A stretch of DNA of 64,000 bases from Motacilla alba alba (taxonomy: Eukaryota; Chordata; Aves; Passeriformes; Motacillidae), in assembly GCF_015832195.1 (NCBI RefSeq), contig NC_052046.1, positions 37,538,911 to 37,602,910 on the forward strand, in the 5' to 3' direction. This document shows positions 55,101-64,000 of this stretch, piece after piece. The first letter of the stretch is position 1. Each line of letters opens with the position of its first letter. The notes beneath the pieces are model-generated. The model worked only from the letters and a program-made list of their open reading frames with translations. It did not search any database and had not been told where the DNA came from. Made by a program: the position numbers and the translations under genes.

Positions 55101-58100
55101 AGTGGCTTTACATGGATAACCCTGTTTCTTTGCTAACTGCAGCAAATCAAGCTACTCATCCTTGTAACATCTTACAGCTTCATCTAAACTAAGAATCTCT
55201 GCAGTTTCTGATCAGCAGCTGGACTATTTCAGCCATCAGCAGTATCATGACCATGTGAGGGAATGAATAATCGGTATCACTAATGTTTTACGTGAACTTC
55301 AAGACCGCCGAAAATTATTCACATTCTGATCCTTGGCTGGTATGCTCACACTTTTAAAGACCTAAATCTCATCTCCACTTTTATCAAGAAATCACAGCTT
55401 TTTTTAAACCTTCATTACATTGGGGCTTACTATAACTACCAAAACAAATTAAAACCCCTGTTGCTTAAGTACAGGAGTACCACAAGGCTCAGACAGAACA
55501 GAAACAGTATGACACTAGTTTCATCTCCACCTTGAAAACATCAAAATTTGTTCCAAATTCACAATTTTTAAACATATGAAAGTAAGATCTTCCCATTACA
55601 ATTTTCCACATTATGTAATTACTGCTCTTAAAATTCCACATATTTTGCCAGCCAAGTTGAATTTAGACTGTGAGCTACTTCAAAAACTTAACATGGCATT
55701 AGAATTTTTAAGCAAGTTTCTGAGAAAGCATTCTTCAAATTTGTGCCCTGAGCTGTTTCTCTTTTGCTTAATTTTAAAGCTGAAAACCTGCAGTCCATAT
55801 AAAACCACTGACTACTAAAGCCAAGTGTTTCACTGAGGTCATCTTTCCAAGATGTACTTATTACAAAGCTGTAGGTCAGAAAGTCTGTGTGAAACACATG
55901 CTCTTCTTCCAAATACACTGAATACCAACTAGCATTTAGGTCTCTTATCACAGATTCTGTTAGATTTAGCATTGCATTTAGGTGTTCTGTGAGCATATAG
56001 ATGCAAGGAGACCCTACAAATAAAAACAATTCTTACTGAGCAAAAGCAGCTTGCTCAGAATTGGCAGCTTGTCTGAGCTTCAGTGGGAATCATTCAAGAA
56101 GCCTACTTGTGTTATTTAGCCACCAGAGACTTCCAGTATGACTTTCAGAATTTCAATATGGATTAGGCAACAAAACATCCTGATGTGGCACACCAGCTGT
56201 AGTAGCTAAAACTTACAAATTGTCTTATGCCAGCTTCTCCAGAACTAATCCTTCTGAGTGCATCAAATTAGGTAGATTTTACGCAGGCAAGATCAAAAAA
56301 ACATCCAGCAGCTTCCTTCAGAAGTGTAACTACAGATGTCAAAACACCATCAGCTAATCCTGCCGGACAATGTCATGATTTTTCAATTGATTTGGGGGCT
56401 GTCAGAAAAAGAAATCTGTGCGCTAAAGCAACATTCTCACACTTTTCAAATGTTAGAAACAGCTGGTAACACTCACTGTCCTCTGCAGACACTAGTATCT
56501 ATTAGAAAAGCATTTCAGCAAAAGTGAAGATGGCATTAAAGCAATATTGAAATGCATATTCATCACAAATTGAGCTTATCCATTAGCTCACAATCGGCTT
56601 TATTGCTATGAAGAACATCATTGACCACAAATACAATCAAAAGCCATTATGTTGTAAGACAAAAGTTTTACCTATAAAAGCAGCATTTCTGCATTGCTGA
56701 AGAGAGAAGTTTGTGCTTGCATCCTTGTACTATTTTTAACTGCAAAGTCTGTATCTGCAGGAGCATTGACTTATTTTACAAAGCACAAGAAAGCATTGAA
56801 CTATTCCTTGGGCTTTTAGAACACGAGATCATATGTCATCTATTTCCTACCTAGTCCCCATCTAAAGCATGCTTAGCTCTATCTCTCAAAAATTCTATCT
56901 TAATATTACAAGGACTTTCATAGAATTCAGCTTTAGCCTTCACTGTAGGTTGAATACTGTCATGTAGAAATCTGGGACATACTCTGCAAGGTTTTCTGTC
57001 TTTTTTTTTTTTTTTACCTAGATGACCAAGCTCAGTCTTAACTATGCTAGTTCTCAATTTTCGGAAATGCAGTAGGTAAATCTTTCCCTTCCATTCAAAA
57101 AACAGCAATTAAAAGGAATCCAAGAAAAAGAATAAAAATCAATGTCACATTAATATGGTAAAGTCACAATAAATTTACTTGCAGGAATAATACACTAGCG
57201 TGATCACCCTAATAAAAGCAAGATATTTATGTAAATGGGAGCATATTTAAGACATATCCACCACAAAGACTAAATCAATTAAAAATCTCCACTGCACATG
57301 GAAAAGATCAACCACTCCACCAGAATAAAACCACATAAAATAAAGACATCTATTGCTAAGGCAGAAATATCAGTGCGGGTACAACCAGCAGACATTTGAA
57401 AGGGCCATTAAAGATGTGCTTTGTCAGATTTGAATACACCTGATAAAATTCCTTAGTAATTTCAAGGTCATTAGTATGTGTCTGTAGTTACAAATGCTCC
57501 ACAATGTACCACCGTAAAAACTTCAAATATCTACATTTCTCTACAATTAAGTAATATTCCACTGTACACCATGTATATAGAATTGTCAATTTTATATTTG
57601 CAAACAAAATTATTTATGCATAATTGCTAGAAACAAAGTTCAAAGTCCACTGCAAGAACTATCACACCTAATACAACATTTCCAAAAGGTCAGAGAAAGG
57701 AGATGAAAAAACCTGAATGTAACTTCAGGATTCAGAATGAAAAAGGAAAACTGAAGCTAAAACTAAAACCATTGTGCTTCCTCAACTAAATTTCCCGAAC
57801 ACCTTCTAGCCCCCCCCAGTTTAATATAAAATTTGCCATCGAAGTAAAGACAAAGTCAAATGGCAAGGAGTTTTTCAGCACAAAAAATTGAGAACCTATT
57901 ACTTTTCAAGAAAATACACACATCCTGAAATACTCAATTCATTAGGTGCTACACCTTTATCCAGTATCACCTGTAAGAACACAAGACACTGACATCCTAA
58001 GTAGCTACTAAACTTTATCAACAAAGGCTGACTTCAAAACTTAAAAAATATGGCAACACCTTTTAGTCTCAGAGACTTAAACTGAATAAACTACTATCAA

Positions 58101-59166
58101 AGACTATTTTATATACACAAATTTTCTTGTGCGTTTTGCATGGTTTCTGGAATTTATTTTTTTTAATAACTATCAGCTTTCCAGTCCTAACAAGTAACAC
58201 CTGAATTTAAACGGATGGTACCGAGTGAGGAACAAGCTCAAAGGGGTACCGAGCTGCCTGGCTACTCCAAGAGCTCTCACCATCAGCGGTTTGCAGTTGC
58301 AGCAAAATCAACTCACTCTCCACGTACTCAAGGCAAGAAGGGGATTTTTTTTTCCGGGGCAGGGCAATCTGAAAAGGCAGGCAATACACCGAACCTGGTA
58401 ATGCTCTGTGCTAAAGGCAGAGATGACGGGGTGACGACCCCTCAGTCTGACCAAGCTCGGACGCGCCACGCCGGTGCGACACTTGACTACTTAGCGCGAC
58501 GTAACCCCCCCAAAAAAACAAAGCATCTGAGCCGTGCACCCTCCCATCCCATACCATCCCCCCCACCCCCGGCTCCCCTCTCCAGCGCGGGAACTCCCCA
58601 GCCCAGCAGGGCCCACTCGCAGAGCGGGACCCTCCGCACCGCCTCCCCCGGGGCGAGGGGGCGGAAGGCCGGCACCAGGCAGGACCAGGTGTTCCGCCGG
58701 GCCCGCCGCACCTTTTCCATCGGACGGAGCGCTGCCGCCGGCCACGCAGCAGCCCCGCCCGCGGGCGCGGCTCGGCTCCCCCCGCGCCCCGCAGGTGCGG
58801 CGGGCAGCCCTGCGGCTCCTCCGCAGCCAGACACAGCCCCGCGCCCTCCACCGCGGCCCTCTGCTGCCCCACGGCTCCGCCGCGCCGGAGGGCGCGCTCA
58901 GAAGGCGGCAGATGCGCCACAGTGGATAAGCGCTCCGCTTAGAGCAAAGTCAGACGCGAACAAGGCGGCGAGTGCAGCTTGCGGGGAGAATGGGAGCACT
59001 CAGAGGGAGAATGGGAGGACGCTCGAGTGGTAGGGCCACGCTAGAGAAATAGGTGGGGTGAAAGTCATTCAGAGAGATGCTGCTGATTAAACAGCATTAA
59101 GGGTTTATTGAACAATGTTTTGTCTGAGGGATAAGTGTTAAAGCACCAAATAATTGCCACACTAAA

Positions 59167-59181
59167 GGGGGGGGGGGGGGG
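59167..59181. repeat. Poly-G tract (15)
   Basis: Fifteen G followed by AGGCGGG on the plus strand. It has G-quadruplex potential on the non-template strand for a plus transcript, and is C-rich in the ELAVL2 transcript. Confidence 0.9.
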
Positions 59182-59834
59182 AGGCGGGATAAAGGAAACA
59201 GTCAAAAGCACGAAGGTTAAAGCAAAAGGCGATTAAACTCATCTCGTACGGGACAGGGGGAAGGGGATGAAGTAACCGTTCGCAGAATAAAAAAACTCCC
59301 ACTGCCCGCAACTGTCAAGAAGCCCGTCTTAATCTACCACCACCAGTATCTTGGAGTTTGGAACCCAGACCGCAACAAGCCGGTACTGGCAGAAAACCAC
59401 CAGTCACTTACACTAGTAGGGGACGGTGAAGGTCTCCGCACACGCCTTGATTTACCTTTACCCTTTGCTGGGGGGTACCCTGGCCATGCGCCGGCGGCCC
59501 GTAGCCCAGGCCGCCCTGCCTTCCCGCCGTGCTCCCCGCGCGGGCTACAGTCCCGCTCCGGCTCCAGCTCTCCTCCACTCCTCCTCCGGGGCGAATCCGG
59601 CGTCCCGGCGCGCCTCTGCCAAGACCGCATGGCTCCCCGTAAGCCCCGTCTCTGTTCCCAGCCCCTCGACCCGCCCTTCTTTGAGCAGCCCGGGACCGGC
59701 ACTCCTTCTGCTCGCCGTCTTGGAGCAGCGGCGAGTTTCGCGGAGCCTGGTTACCGCTGCTGCCGTCCGAGGCTGGGAGCAGAGTGGGGGAAAGGTGTCT
59801 GCTACCCGAGGAGCGGCGCAGCGCCCTGCCTCAC

Positions 59835-60060
59835 CTGATGGCTCTGGTGCTCCCGCCACCCCACCGTCCCGCACTCGCCCGGCCGCCAACAGCGAGGAGT
59901 AGGTCGGTGACGGGCAGATAAAGGCCCACACAGCCCGCCCCCGCGGCCACCCGCCTGAGTGACGCTGCCGGCGGCCACTCAAGAAGTCCGCGCCCTCGGG
60001 GCCGCGCCCCCGGGCAACGCGGGCACTTCGGGGAGCCAAGGCCGGGCGGGCCCTCCTCCG
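59835..60060 (-). other. Candidate alternative first exon in the CpG island
   Basis: The minus strand has GCCATCAG|GTGAGGC, with donor GT at 59834-59833. This is a good CAG|GTGAGG donor downstream of GC-rich sequence. The 5' limit is arbitrary. It would splice to 20564 or 16770. No conserved protein is apparent, so it would be leader sequence. This is supported only by one donor motif and its position. Confidence 0.25.
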
Positions 60061-60224
60061 CGACTGCTGCCGAGCGCCTTGGGGCGGCGGGGAGAGCGTA
60101 GCAGCGGAGTCTGCTGATCAGGATGGGGCGGGAGCTTGCCTTCCCCGTCCCCAGTAGAGTCAGAGGCAGGATACCCAGAGTGCTAGCCCATCGCCCTAAG
60201 GCTCCCCGACTGGCCGTCTTTCCC

Positions 60225-60231
60225 TATAAAG
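60225..60231 (+). promoter_or_regulatory. Plus-strand TATA box in the CpG island
   Basis: TATAAAG in ttccctataaagtgtcgggc, on the strand opposite ELAVL2. It predicts a start near 60258. With the donor at 61471 it outlines a possible antisense transcript. Confidence 0.3.
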
Positions 60232-60599
60232 TGTCGGGCCCCGGAGGCTCCACGCTGCCTCCTCTCCGGAAACGGCTCGGTGGGGCGAATGAGCCCTCAA
60301 GCCGCCCGCCCGAAGGGGCGCAGCGGCAGCGAGCGCTCCGTGACCTGCGACGCGCATTAGCCACTCTGAGAGCGCCGTCCCGTTCCCTGGAGGCGCCCGA
60401 CGGCGAGGGCACCCCTCTTCGCCCGCCGCAAGGTTCGGCTGCCGAGCTCCGCGGCTGCGCTCCTGCGCGCGGCTCGTTCCGCGCGGGCAGCGCTCCAGCG
60501 AGCGCCCAAGAGGCTGTCATTGCTGGCGAGGGGAGGTCCCATTCCCGCGGGAATGCATGTCCCCCGCCGTCCCAGCGCTGCAACGACTAGTCAAAATAC

Positions 60600-60755
60600 A
60601 CCGCCTCGCCGCTGGTCCTTGAAAAGGACTTGATGTGTAATTATCCATTTGCCTCGCGCGTATAGATATCACATTAGTATTTTCGTATGTGAAATAGATG
60701 GGTACGGTGTAGCGTGCTGGCAGCAGCATAAATTAAACAACAATGGCAGTGCTCG
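60600..60755. promoter_or_regulatory. AT-rich motif-dense block inside the CpG island (candidate enhancer)
   Basis: Unlike its GC-rich surroundings, this block has mixed composition and contains GTAATTATCC and ATAAATTAAAC homeodomain/POU-type cores. It also contains AACAACAATGG, with the SOX core ACAATGG at 60740-60746. This combination is typical of neural enhancers. No conservation data could be consulted. Confidence 0.3.
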
Positions 60756-61470
60756 GGGCCGGTCTTTGCCGGTAGCACAAGCTGCAGCAACAGCGTTTAC
60801 CATCGCCGCCTTCTCCTGCCCTGACCCTCCCACCGCCGCGGGGACGAAGGGCGAGGGGACGGGGGAAGCGCCCGAGGACGGGACGCCCCGTCCGTCCCTT
60901 TGCCCGGAGCCTCGCTGGGATCCCTGCCGCACACTTTCCTCGCGCGAGGCGACCGCTGTCCCCGTCCCCCGCCGCCCCGCTAGGACCACGGACAGAGATC
61001 GGGGCCGCCCCGCCCACGCTGCCCATGCACCGCCGCGCAGTGCCCCGACCCCCCGAACAAAGGGACGCGTCCCCTCCCGCGGCGGGTTACTCATCCCCAC
61101 GAAAAGACACGGGCCCGCCCCGCCCGACGGTAATAGACTTCTCTCCGGGAAAGCTCAGCGCTCGCCTCAGCCCACCGCCCGCCCTCCGCACCCGCTGACA
61201 ATACTGCCGACCGCGTCTTTGTGCGCCGTGGCACGCAGTCGCCTCCCAGCCCCGCAGGAAGCCAAAAAAAAAGCCGTGCGGCTAATGCAGTTAGGCGCGG
61301 AGAGCCTTATCCCGGCTAATCTGAAAATGCGAGTTTATCTCCTCAAAGTGATACCGTCTCCCTTCACCAGAGCGGTGCGGGCCCGTCCCCTCGGATACTC
61401 CCCGCAAGGAGACGTATCCGGAACTGGACGGGCGCGGTCACGCTGGGAACTTTGCGGCTGGGCCAGCCCA

Positions 61471-61477
61471 GGTAAGG
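61471..61477 (+). other. Plus-strand splice donor in the CpG island
   Basis: CCCAG|GTAAGGATG, with GT at 61472-61473, is a strong donor on the strand opposite ELAVL2. It could end the first exon of an antisense noncoding RNA. Chance occurrence in GC-rich DNA is possible. Confidence 0.25.
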
Positions 61478-61742
61478 ATGCGCATGCCATCCTGCGTGGG
61501 CGCGGTGCGGTCCCCCAGTTTCAGCGGCTGCCCTCCCCACGCTGCAAACACTTTCATCAACTCAGCTCCGCGGGCATGCTGCTACAGCCACGAACAGCCT
61601 CACTCAGCGCCGTCGGCACGAACCGTGTCAATACGGAGCAAACACAGCAGGTGATCAGCATAATTCTACAAGGCATGCACCTCTGGAATGGGTCGCGTGG
61701 ACCCTATCGGACACGTACAATAACGGAAAGAATCAAGCCATG

Positions 61743-61748
61743 ACTTAC
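61743..61748 (-). other. ELAVL2: Consensus splice donor of 5'UTR exon 1
   Basis: AAG|GTAAGT on the minus strand is a full match to the vertebrate donor consensus. It is the best minus-strand donor I saw within the CpG-rich block. Confidence 0.8.
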
Positions 61749-61766
61749 CTTCCAGTCCTCGGATTT

Positions 61767-61767
61767 A

Positions 61768-61799
<32 letters not shown>
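61767..61799 (-). repeat. U-rich tract at the end of 5'UTR exon 1
   Basis: On the minus strand, T12-C-T20 precedes AAATCC, 18 bases before the splice donor at 61749. If the exon model is right, this is a 33-base U tract in the mature leader. Confidence 0.85.
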
Positions 61800-61800
<1 letters not shown>

Positions 61801-62167
61801 TAACGGTGTAGTTCTCCCGATCAGGAGTAAAAGGATAGTTCTCTCAAGGCAACAGACAAGAGCTAAATTGCTGATAGTTATAAAAGGAAGCAAATAAAAA
61901 CCAAACCAAACCAAAACCAAAAAATCCTTTCCCTCCCCCACCCCCAACAGTCCGACACTAGGGGGGAAAAATCAAAAATTAAAAAAAATTAGAAAATTAA
62001 AAAATGAAAACGGGAGAACTCAAAAGGGGGAGAGTGACAGGACGACCCTCCTTTCGCAACCCAATGGAACAAAACGAGGGGAGGGAGAAATGAAGGAACA
62101 AAGAAAAGAAGGGTGGAAGGGCGATTTTAAAGACGCTCTCTCTCCCTTCCTCCCTGCTGGTCACTTC

Positions 62168-62200
62168 CTAGCGGCTCGCCACCCGAGCCAACTGCAGCAT
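62168..62200 (-). CDS. Upstream ORF of 10 codons in the ELAVL2 leader
   Basis: ATG at 62200-62198 reads MLQLARVASR and stops at TAG 62170-62168. The context (AGCGATGC) lacks the purine +4 G, so initiation would be weak. It is the only ATG on the minus strand between 62255 and 61749. It matters only if the start site is at or above about 62210. Any role would be in tuning translation, not as a peptide product. Confidence 0.4.
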   Translation of the reverse strand: MLQLARVASR

Positions 62201-62279
62201 CGCTGAGTGCGTGGGGGGAGGGGGAACGACGCCGTGCGGTGCCGCGCCGTGCCTCGCAGGGAGGCGGACCGCTCCGCAG

Positions 62280-62286
62280 ATTTATA
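62280..62286 (-). promoter_or_regulatory. TATA box of the ELAVL2 CpG-island promoter
   Basis: TATAAAT on the minus strand (gggctgctataaatctgcgg) lies within otherwise GC-rich sequence, about 530 bases above the consensus donor at 61749. It predicts a start near 62255. A TATA box inside a CpG island is less usual than dispersed initiation, so other starts may also be used. Confidence 0.55.
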
Positions 62287-62528
62287 GCAGCCCCGCCGCC
62301 CGGCTCCTGCCCGCCGCCGCGCCGGGGTGCGCGCGTCTGCGTGCCGCGGCCGCGGGGACGCGGCGGGGGGCGTGTGTCCGTCCAGAAGCGGCCGCGTCCC
62401 GTCCCGCGTCCGTCCGTCCGCGCCCGCCCCCCCGCAAGGCAGCCGCCCCACGCCTACCCCGGCGCCACGCGCGGCAGCGTCCCCGCACCCCGGCGCAACG
62501 CAGGCTGCTGGCGGTGCCGCGCGCCCAC

Positions 62529-62533
62529 ATTGG
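62529..62533 (-). promoter_or_regulatory. CCAAT box
   Basis: CCAAT on the minus strand within gccgggCCAATgtgggc, an NF-Y type site. It is about 275 bases above the predicted TATA start, farther than the usual -60 to -100, so it may serve a higher start around 62450. Confidence 0.4.
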
Positions 62534-62581
62534 CCCGGCCGCCGCCCACCCGCCCCGCCCCCGGCGAGGCGGCGGCCGCCC

Positions 62582-62586
62582 ATTGG
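62582..62586 (-). promoter_or_regulatory. Second CCAAT box
   Basis: CCAAT on the minus strand within gcggCCAATgggc, 53 bases from the first and in the same orientation. Paired same-strand CCAAT boxes between GC boxes are typical of CpG-island promoters and agree with minus-strand transcription. Confidence 0.4.
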
Positions 62587-62777
62587 CCGCGCGGGCCGCC
62601 ACTCCGGCAGGGCGCATGGCGCCGCACTTCAGCGTGCGCTGCGCCGCGCGGGGCCGCCTCCGCGCGCGCGGGCGGGCGGGCCCGGCGGGCCCCGGCGTGG
62701 CGCTGCGGCCGCCCCGCGCCGCTCCCAGCGCGGCCCGCGAGGCGCCAGGCCCTGCTCCGGCGGCGCGGCTCCGTCAG

Positions 62778-62785
62778 CCACGTGG
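62778..62785. promoter_or_regulatory. Palindromic E-box CCACGTGG
   Basis: A CACGTG core flanked symmetrically, at the upstream end of the CpG island. It fits USF/MYC-type bHLH-ZIP factors. It is a motif match only. Confidence 0.35.
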
Positions 62786-62870
62786 GCGCGGGGCGGCGCA
62801 TCACGGCACGGCCGGGGCGGCCGGCGCGCGGTGCCACCATTCCTTCGCAAGAAGCGCTGCCGAGAAGGAG

Positions 62871-62873
<3 letters not shown>

Positions 62874-62917
<44 letters not shown>

Positions 62918-62948
62918 TTGTTGTTTGTTTGGCTTTTTTTTTTTTTTT
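62874..62948. repeat. Poly-T tract (43 + 15) at the edge of the CpG island
   Basis: A run of 43 T, a GTT/GTTT spacer, then 15 T. It marks the abrupt upstream border of the CpG island. The length is prone to sequencing error. Confidence 0.85.
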
Positions 62949-63056
62949 ATGCCTCCACTCCGCCCATTTGTGACCGCAAGTGTGCCAAGTTTGTTATTAC
63001 AGGCGTGGATATATTAATGAGTGTTAAATAATAATATTAATACTTCCAAAACATTT

Positions 63057-63101
63057 TGGAAGGAAGGAAGTGGCAGAAGGAAGGAAGTGGTGGAAGGAAG
63101 G
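63057..63101. repeat. GGAA-rich imperfect tandem repeat
   Basis: Repeated GGAAGGAAGTGG-type units, about two and a half copies of a roughly 20-base period. GGAA is the ETS-factor core. Confidence 0.75.
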
Positions 63102-64000
63102 AGCTTTTATTCATGATGTAGTCAATTCTTGTCTTGCAGAGCAAACATGTTTGCAAAGAAAAGAGGTGTTGTACAGAAGAAACAATCCCGCATTATATTC
63201 TGAAGCATGCCTTTTACTCTCCATACTGTTTGACCTTCACTGCACTTGATGATTTCTTTTCAGAATCAGAAGTGCTTCCTAGATGTGGTTTTTCTTCTGT
63301 AACACAAGTGTGTGTCATGTATTTACAATAGCAAAGCACTTACACCCTGCAGAAAGCAAATGCTTATTTAGACTATTCTGCCATTTGCCTGTAGCAGGGC
63401 ACAAAAATAGAGGCATGTGATTTCAAATAGAGACATAGCATTTCAATGAGACTGTCCCTGTGTGTTTATAAATGATATACAATGAATTGTGTATCATCTG
63501 TTTCTTATTATTTACCTATCCTACTACTGTGACAACAACGGAGAGTTACACAGGGATTGATTTTACATTTTACATAATTAGTTCTATGCTTAATGCATCT
63601 GATGTTTTTCTAGAACACACAATCTGATCGTTAACAATGTATCACCAACTTTTTAAATCAGCAGCATTCCGAAAAGGTGAATAACTACCTGGTGGAACAA
63701 GTAGCAAACTACTGGCTCCAAGGACTGAATAAGGATTTGGGTGGGGGTGCCTACTTTCTCAACGCTGTTTATACAAAGGTCCTACATGAAGTCATGTCTA
63801 TTCACACACAGTTTGTGGATGTATGTATAAATTGTGTTCTTAGCAGTGTAAGTATTCAGAAAGGTCTACACTTTCTCAGCTTATGTCTGAGGCTCAGACT
63901 TGCTTAATTATGGCAGATTTTACCCTTTGATACCGCAGAACTGCTTCTGAAAGTCTCCTAATGATACCAAAATTAGGCTGCTCAGGTTCTTTATTCTATA

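Larger units (their letters stand above)
61749..62255 (-). other. ELAVL2: ELAVL2 5'UTR exon 1 (predicted)
   Basis: The minus strand reads GACTGGAAG|GTAAGTCA at 61749, a perfect consensus donor at the edge of the CpG-rich block and the right distance below a TATA box at 62286-62280. The start is placed about 30 bases below the TATA box and is an inference. The exon is about 500 bases, noncoding apart from a 10-codon upstream ORF. It carries several U-rich blocks: T12-C-T20 just before the donor (61767-61799), a GGTTTT-type run with TTTATTT (61891-61921), and alternating T and A/T runs (61967-62006). It would splice to the acceptor at 16770 or to the cassette exon at 20564. Other first exons are likely, as several separate CpG-dense patches exist. 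Confidence 0.7.
58420..62872. promoter_or_regulatory. CpG-island cluster at the ELAVL2 5' end
   Basis: A run of CpG-dense patches, roughly 58420-58990, 59440-60590, 60790-61620 and 62160-62870, is separated by AT-richer gaps. The rest of the window is CpG-poor. Such multi-island blocks mark promoters of developmental and neuronal regulators. The innermost patch holds the TATA and CCAAT boxes of exon 1; the others could house alternative first exons or a transcript on the other strand. Long open frames here on both strands are a by-product of high GC, not genes. Confidence 0.85.
62873..64000. other. Upstream flank of ELAVL2
   Basis: Sequence beyond the CpG island opens with a poly-T tract and a GGAA-rich repeat, then ordinary AT-rich DNA. 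I see no exon or recognisable repeat from about 63102 to 64000. Confidence 0.6.

Noticed and set aside
58215..59033. A 272-codon plus-strand frame in the first CpG patch
   Set aside because: Low-complexity Pro/Ala/Arg sequence with no family match, and competing frames on the other strand.
60649..61743. A 364-codon open frame on the plus strand in the CpG island
   Set aside because: It begins with TTG, is rich in Pro/Arg/Ala as expected from GC-rich DNA, shows no recognisable domain, and reaches to the ELAVL2 exon 1 donor on the other strand. Lack of stops is explained by base composition.
61879..61886. A plus-strand TATAAAAG
   Set aside because: It sits inside the AT-rich part of the ELAVL2 leader exon, with no downstream plus-strand donor or island to support a promoter.
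62211..63017. Overlapping frames of 234-268 codons across the promoter and the poly-T
   Set aside because: Several frames on both strands are open at once, and the C-terminal part is poly-Phe from the T tract. This is a composition artefact.

Overview
This is vertebrate, almost certainly avian, genomic DNA. CR1 non-LTR retrotransposon fragments with the usual bird 3' tails (a 'gatgatctttaaggtcccttccaa'-like motif, decayed to varying degrees) lie in both orientations, about 7.8 kb in total by my boundaries. One fairly complete and one deleted LTR of an avian endogenous retrovirus type are also present. Most of the window is AT-rich, and a dense CpG-rich block runs from about 58.4 to 62.9 kb. 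In birds the human 9p region that carries ELAVL2 corresponds to the Z chromosome, so the window is probably Z-linked (established synteny, not shown by the sequence).

The only gene I can support is the 5' part of ELAVL2 (HuB, a neuronal ELAV/Hu RNA-binding protein) on the minus strand. Read in transcript order, it starts with a CpG-island promoter and TATA-containing first exon (about 62255 to 61749, ending in a perfect AAG|GTAAGT donor). A very large first intron follows. Within that intron is an in-frame cassette exon (20564-20474) encoding the alternative N-terminus that begins MAVRLCDVAS. The first common coding exon (16770-16530) carries METQLSNGP and the first half of RRM1. Its donor leads into a second intron that runs off the low-coordinate end; I saw no further ELAVL2 exon down to base 1.

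Layout: 1-16.5 kb is intron 2 with a long CR1 copy, a solo LTR and small CR1 tails. 16.5-16.8 kb is the coding exon. 16.8-61.7 kb is intron 1 with the cassette exon, most CR1 copies, an LTR fragment and several simple-sequence tracts. 58.4-62.9 kb is the CpG island/promoter block. 62.9-64 kb is upstream flank, starting with a 43-base poly-T.

I found no undescribed gene system. The points most worth following are the conserved cassette exon with its strong Kozak ATG and weak donor, the NAGNAG acceptor of the common exon, U-rich tracts in the 5'UTR of a gene whose protein binds U-rich RNA, a possible plus-strand antisense unit in the CpG island, and three unusually good hairpins in the introns.
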